Shown one piece after another: positions 28,744-30,166 of a stretch of DNA of 30,166 bases. The position numbers were made by a program, and so were the translations under genes. The stretch is from positions 1 to 30,166 of IMG/VR virus record IMGVR_UViG_3300010399_000251, one strand, 5' to 3'. This DNA is from a virus. Below the pieces are notes generated by a model that saw nothing but the letters and a program-made list of their open reading frames with translations, was not told where the DNA came from and searched no databases. Within the stretch, counting starts at the first letter, position 1. Every line of letters starts with the position of its first letter.

Positions 28744-29235
28744 ATGGCTTTCACTGTAACAGCAGCGCCAGTCGCGAAGGTGATCACCCCGGGCGTGGAG
28801 CAATTCCTCGTCTCGGGACGCACCGTGGACCTTTCGGTCACGACGCCTCAAGCGCTGTTTGTCGTCCCGCCTGGCCTGACGGCTCACATTGAATCCGTCT
28901 CGATCCACAACCCCAGCGTGACTGTGTCGGCGGCGCAAGCCTCCAGCCAAACGTTCGGGTTCACGGTCGGGTTCGATTCCGTCTCCGCCGTCAACGTCCT
29001 GCCGGCAGTGAGCGTCCTGGCTCCCGCCTCGGCTCAAACTGCCACCTTTCCCGCCGGCCAGTTCTTCCGCGCCGTTGTCGCCGACCCAACGGCTACGACA
29101 GGTGTGGCTGGTCACTCCTTCGGCAATCCTGGCGACACCCTGTACATCAAGTTCGCGTACGCTGGCGGCAATGCCCCTCCGACCGGGACGCAGATTCGGG
29201 TAGGCGTCATGGGCCACTTGGCGACGACAACCTAA
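28744..29235 (+). CDS. Virion protein, second of a tandem paralogous pair
   Basis: A 163-residue beta-rich protein. V-P-P-G-x-x-A-x-I-x-x-V-x-I-x-N-x-S-V (41-59) and the C-terminal GDTLYIKFAYA and VGVMGHL match the preceding gene in order and spacing, so the two probably arose by duplication and have diverged widely since. It starts three bases after the previous stop, and its own stop overlaps the next start. It is likely a tail or capsid surface component. Confidence 0.7.
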   Translation: MAFTVTAAPVAKVITPGVEQFLVSGRTVDLSVTTPQALFVVPPGLTAHIESVSIHNPSVTVSAAQASSQTFGFTVGFDSVSAVNVLPAVSVLAPASAQTATFPAGQFFRAVVADPTATTGVAGHSFGNPGDTLYIKFAYAGGNAPPTGTQIRVGVMGHLATTT

Positions 29236-29489
29236 TGGAATGGCTCCAGACACATGCGGAAGCTATGGCGGTCCTCGTCGGCGCTGTCCTCTCTGTCTGG
29301 GGCCTTTTCGCCAAACTCGACAACTCCCTGACCAAGCACTTCTCGCAGGCTTTTGCAACTAAACAGGATTTTGAGCGTTTAGAGAAAAAAGTCGATTCGC
29401 TGGTCGTGGCGCGGAAAGTTGACGTGGCGCGTCAAAAAGAGCGGGCCAAGCTCGTCCAAAAGGCAAAATTCGACTCCGATCTCATGTAA
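29235..29489 (+). CDS. Single-TM, coiled-coil protein (holin- or spanin-like)
   Basis: An 84-residue protein with one N-terminal hydrophobic segment (about 8-26, EAMAVLVGAVLSVWGLFAK), followed by a charged coiled coil (FERLEKKVDSLVVARKVDVARQ) and a basic end. This is the layout of small phage holin/inner-membrane spanin-type proteins. No outer-membrane partner lipoprotein was found in the window. Its position at the end of the virion operon, close to a putative transglycosylase, fits a lysis role, but the sequence alone does not prove it. Confidence 0.65.
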   Translation: MEWLQTHAEAMAVLVGAVLSVWGLFAKLDNSLTKHFSQAFATKQDFERLEKKVDSLVVARKVDVARQKERAKLVQKAKFDSDLM

Positions 29490-29493
29490 TTCC

Positions 29494-29522
29494 TTGACAG
29501 CCCGGGGGCCCTGGGCTAATCT
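29494..29522 (+). promoter_or_regulatory. Possible promoter just upstream of the terminator
   Basis: A perfect -35 (TTGACA, 29494-29499) is followed 17 bases later by a weak -10 (TAATCT). A GC-rich inverted repeat (AGCCC...GGGCT) fills the spacer. The predicted start near 29529 lies only about 60 bases before the terminator's T-run. Confidence 0.35.
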
Positions 29523-29549
29523 AAATTTGCTCCTGTTATTCCCTCCCTA

Positions 29550-29589
29550 GGCCCCGGTGGTTCGCTCCTTTCCCGCCGGGGCCTTTTTT
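29550..29589 (+). terminator. Strong rho-independent terminator ending the virion operon
   Basis: GGCCCCGGTGG pairs with CCGCCGGGGCC (11 pairs, one wobble) around a loop of about twelve bases, followed by six T. It is unidirectional: on the minus strand no T-run follows the stem. It separates the virion/lysis operon from the metallopeptidase gene at 29606. Confidence 0.85.
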
Positions 29590-29605
29590 CGTCTAGGGTG
29601 TCCCA

Positions 29606-30148
29606 ATGGCGAACAAACTACCACTCGAATACGATGTTTTGCAGAACGGGGCTCACCGGGAATTAGGGGAATCCAAGCTTTGGGGGCACAAGATCCGCCT
29701 GGTCGAGACGGTCCATAAGCGTATGGAGCCTTACGATGGGCTTTGCATCTGGTTCCGGGGAAAGATGACGATCTGCTTCCACCCCCGCGTCACACGCAAT
29801 CTGCGGCGCTTACAGGAGGTGTTTTGGCATGAGGCGACACACGCGGTGGAGTATTTGAACGACCCGGAGTTCCTTACGGCAACTCACCTGAACGGATGTT
29901 CTATGTTGGCGCAGGCGATGGAGGAGGCGATTTCTCAGCTTCAGCGGAATCTGCGCTGGGAGCCTGACTTTCAGCGAGAACTTGCCGCCAAGAAGCGTAA
30001 AATCGCACGACGCGGGCGCAGTAAACCAAAGTCGAGTCCGGCGCAAGATGGAACGGACGCCCCGAATTATACCGAGACGCAATCTCCGACACATCCTTCG
30101 TCCGCGCCTGAGCCTGAATCTGTTTCACCAGTCGAGCCGCCAGCTTAG
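29606..30148 (+). CDS. Zincin-type putative metallopeptidase
   Basis: A 180-residue protein with a clear zinc-binding motif FWHEATHAVEYL (H75, E76, H79), and a downstream helix with E106/E107 (LAQAMEEAISQL) that could give the third ligand, as in ImmA/IrrE-type and related phage zincins. There is no signal peptide, so it would act in the cytoplasm; the target is unknown. AGGGTG precedes the ATG. After about residue 135 the sequence becomes Pro/Ser/Thr/Glu-rich, and this tail lies antisense to a minus-strand coding frame, which may explain its composition. Confidence 0.78.
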   Translation: MANKLPLEYDVLQNGAHRELGESKLWGHKIRLVETVHKRMEPYDGLCIWFRGKMTICFHPRVTRNLRRLQEVFWHEATHAVEYLNDPEFLTATHLNGCSMLAQAMEEAISQLQRNLRWEPDFQRELAAKKRKIARRGRSKPKSSPAQDGTDAPNYTETQSPTHPSSAPEPESVSPVEPPA

Positions 30149-30166
30149 CGTTGTAGGACGGGTTCA
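29901..30166 (-). CDS. C-terminal end of a putative lytic transglycosylase (partial, cut by the right edge)
   Basis: An open minus-strand frame that enters from the right edge; 88 codons are visible. It reads NPSYNAKLAARLVKQIQAQ, then VSEIASRYNSG, then STLVYCARVVRFY, ending in a Pro/Ser/Ala-rich tail. The order N-P-x-x-N near a helix, then A-x-x-Y-N-x-G, then Y-x-x-x-V is that of the C-terminal half of transglycosylase SLT-type lysozyme-like domains, where Y-N-x-G lines the substrate groove. It would cleave peptidoglycan. The catalytic Glu region is outside the window. The frame overlaps the plus-strand metallopeptidase gene by 248 bases, tail-to-tail. Confidence 0.6.
   Translation of the reverse strand, partial: NPSYNAKLAARLVKQIQAQARTKDVSEIASRYNSGRPFHLAPDSTLVYCARVVRFYASWRQVLAESQAPSADSAEAEKSPPPSPAPT

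Overview
The window is about 30 kb of a double-stranded DNA phage genome, or an integrated copy of one, of the short-tailed (podovirus-like) type. A full packaging and virion block runs on the plus strand in the usual order: terminase large subunit, portal, scaffold, major capsid protein, head-tail connector, tail/nozzle protein, then Gln-rich and coiled-coil proteins of the internal-virion (ejection) type. There is no long tape-measure gene and no sheath gene. The high-GC third positions, ejection-type proteins, an apparent lytic transglycosylase end and sigma70-like promoters point to a Gram-negative host, probably a proteobacterium. No integrase, repressor, tRNA or CRISPR array was seen. 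Both window edges cut genes.

Region 1 (1-5576, minus strand) is an accessory operon with overlapping stop and start codons. It holds a virion-like protein, small alpha-helical proteins, a MoxR-type AAA+ ATPase (2980-3945) and a protein with an HExxH metallopeptidase-like half and a VWA half with a MIDAS motif (632-1828). Around these two sit ten tiny genes (about 51-68 codons, several too short for ordinary gene callers). All encode proteins starting with a variant of M-x-V-W-E-P-E-F followed by divergent tails. An eleventh member lies at 5962-6117. A 78-residue protein just upstream of the ATPase is a gapless homologue of the ATPase's own C-terminal tail, and both carry a related W-x-E-x-x-F motif. 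I regard this as the best candidate for an undescribed system: a phage MoxR-VWA machine with a diversified set of micro-proteins.

Region 2 (5580-7310) has one plus-strand gene with a gamma-glutamylcyclotransferase-like fold and an extended -10 promoter. It is followed by a minus-strand run of seven very small genes, three of them membrane proteins, coupled by short overlaps. The run ends in the eleventh micro-protein, tail-to-tail with the cyclotransferase-like gene.

Region 3 (7424-26553, plus strand) is the packaging, head, tail and ejection operon, with genes abutting or overlapping by a few bases. Notable points are a 284-base out-of-frame overlap into terL and a carbohydrate-binding-like domain inserted near the N-terminus of the 1183-residue tail hub protein.

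Region 4 (26554-30166) holds further virion and fibre-like genes, an HNH endonuclease with its own promoter and no leader, a fibre gene whose start codon appears to have decayed to ACG, two tandem paralogous virion proteins, a one-TM holin/spanin-like protein, and a strong terminator preceded by a possible promoter. A zincin-type metallopeptidase gene then overlaps, tail-to-tail, the end of what looks like a lytic transglycosylase gene entering from the right edge.
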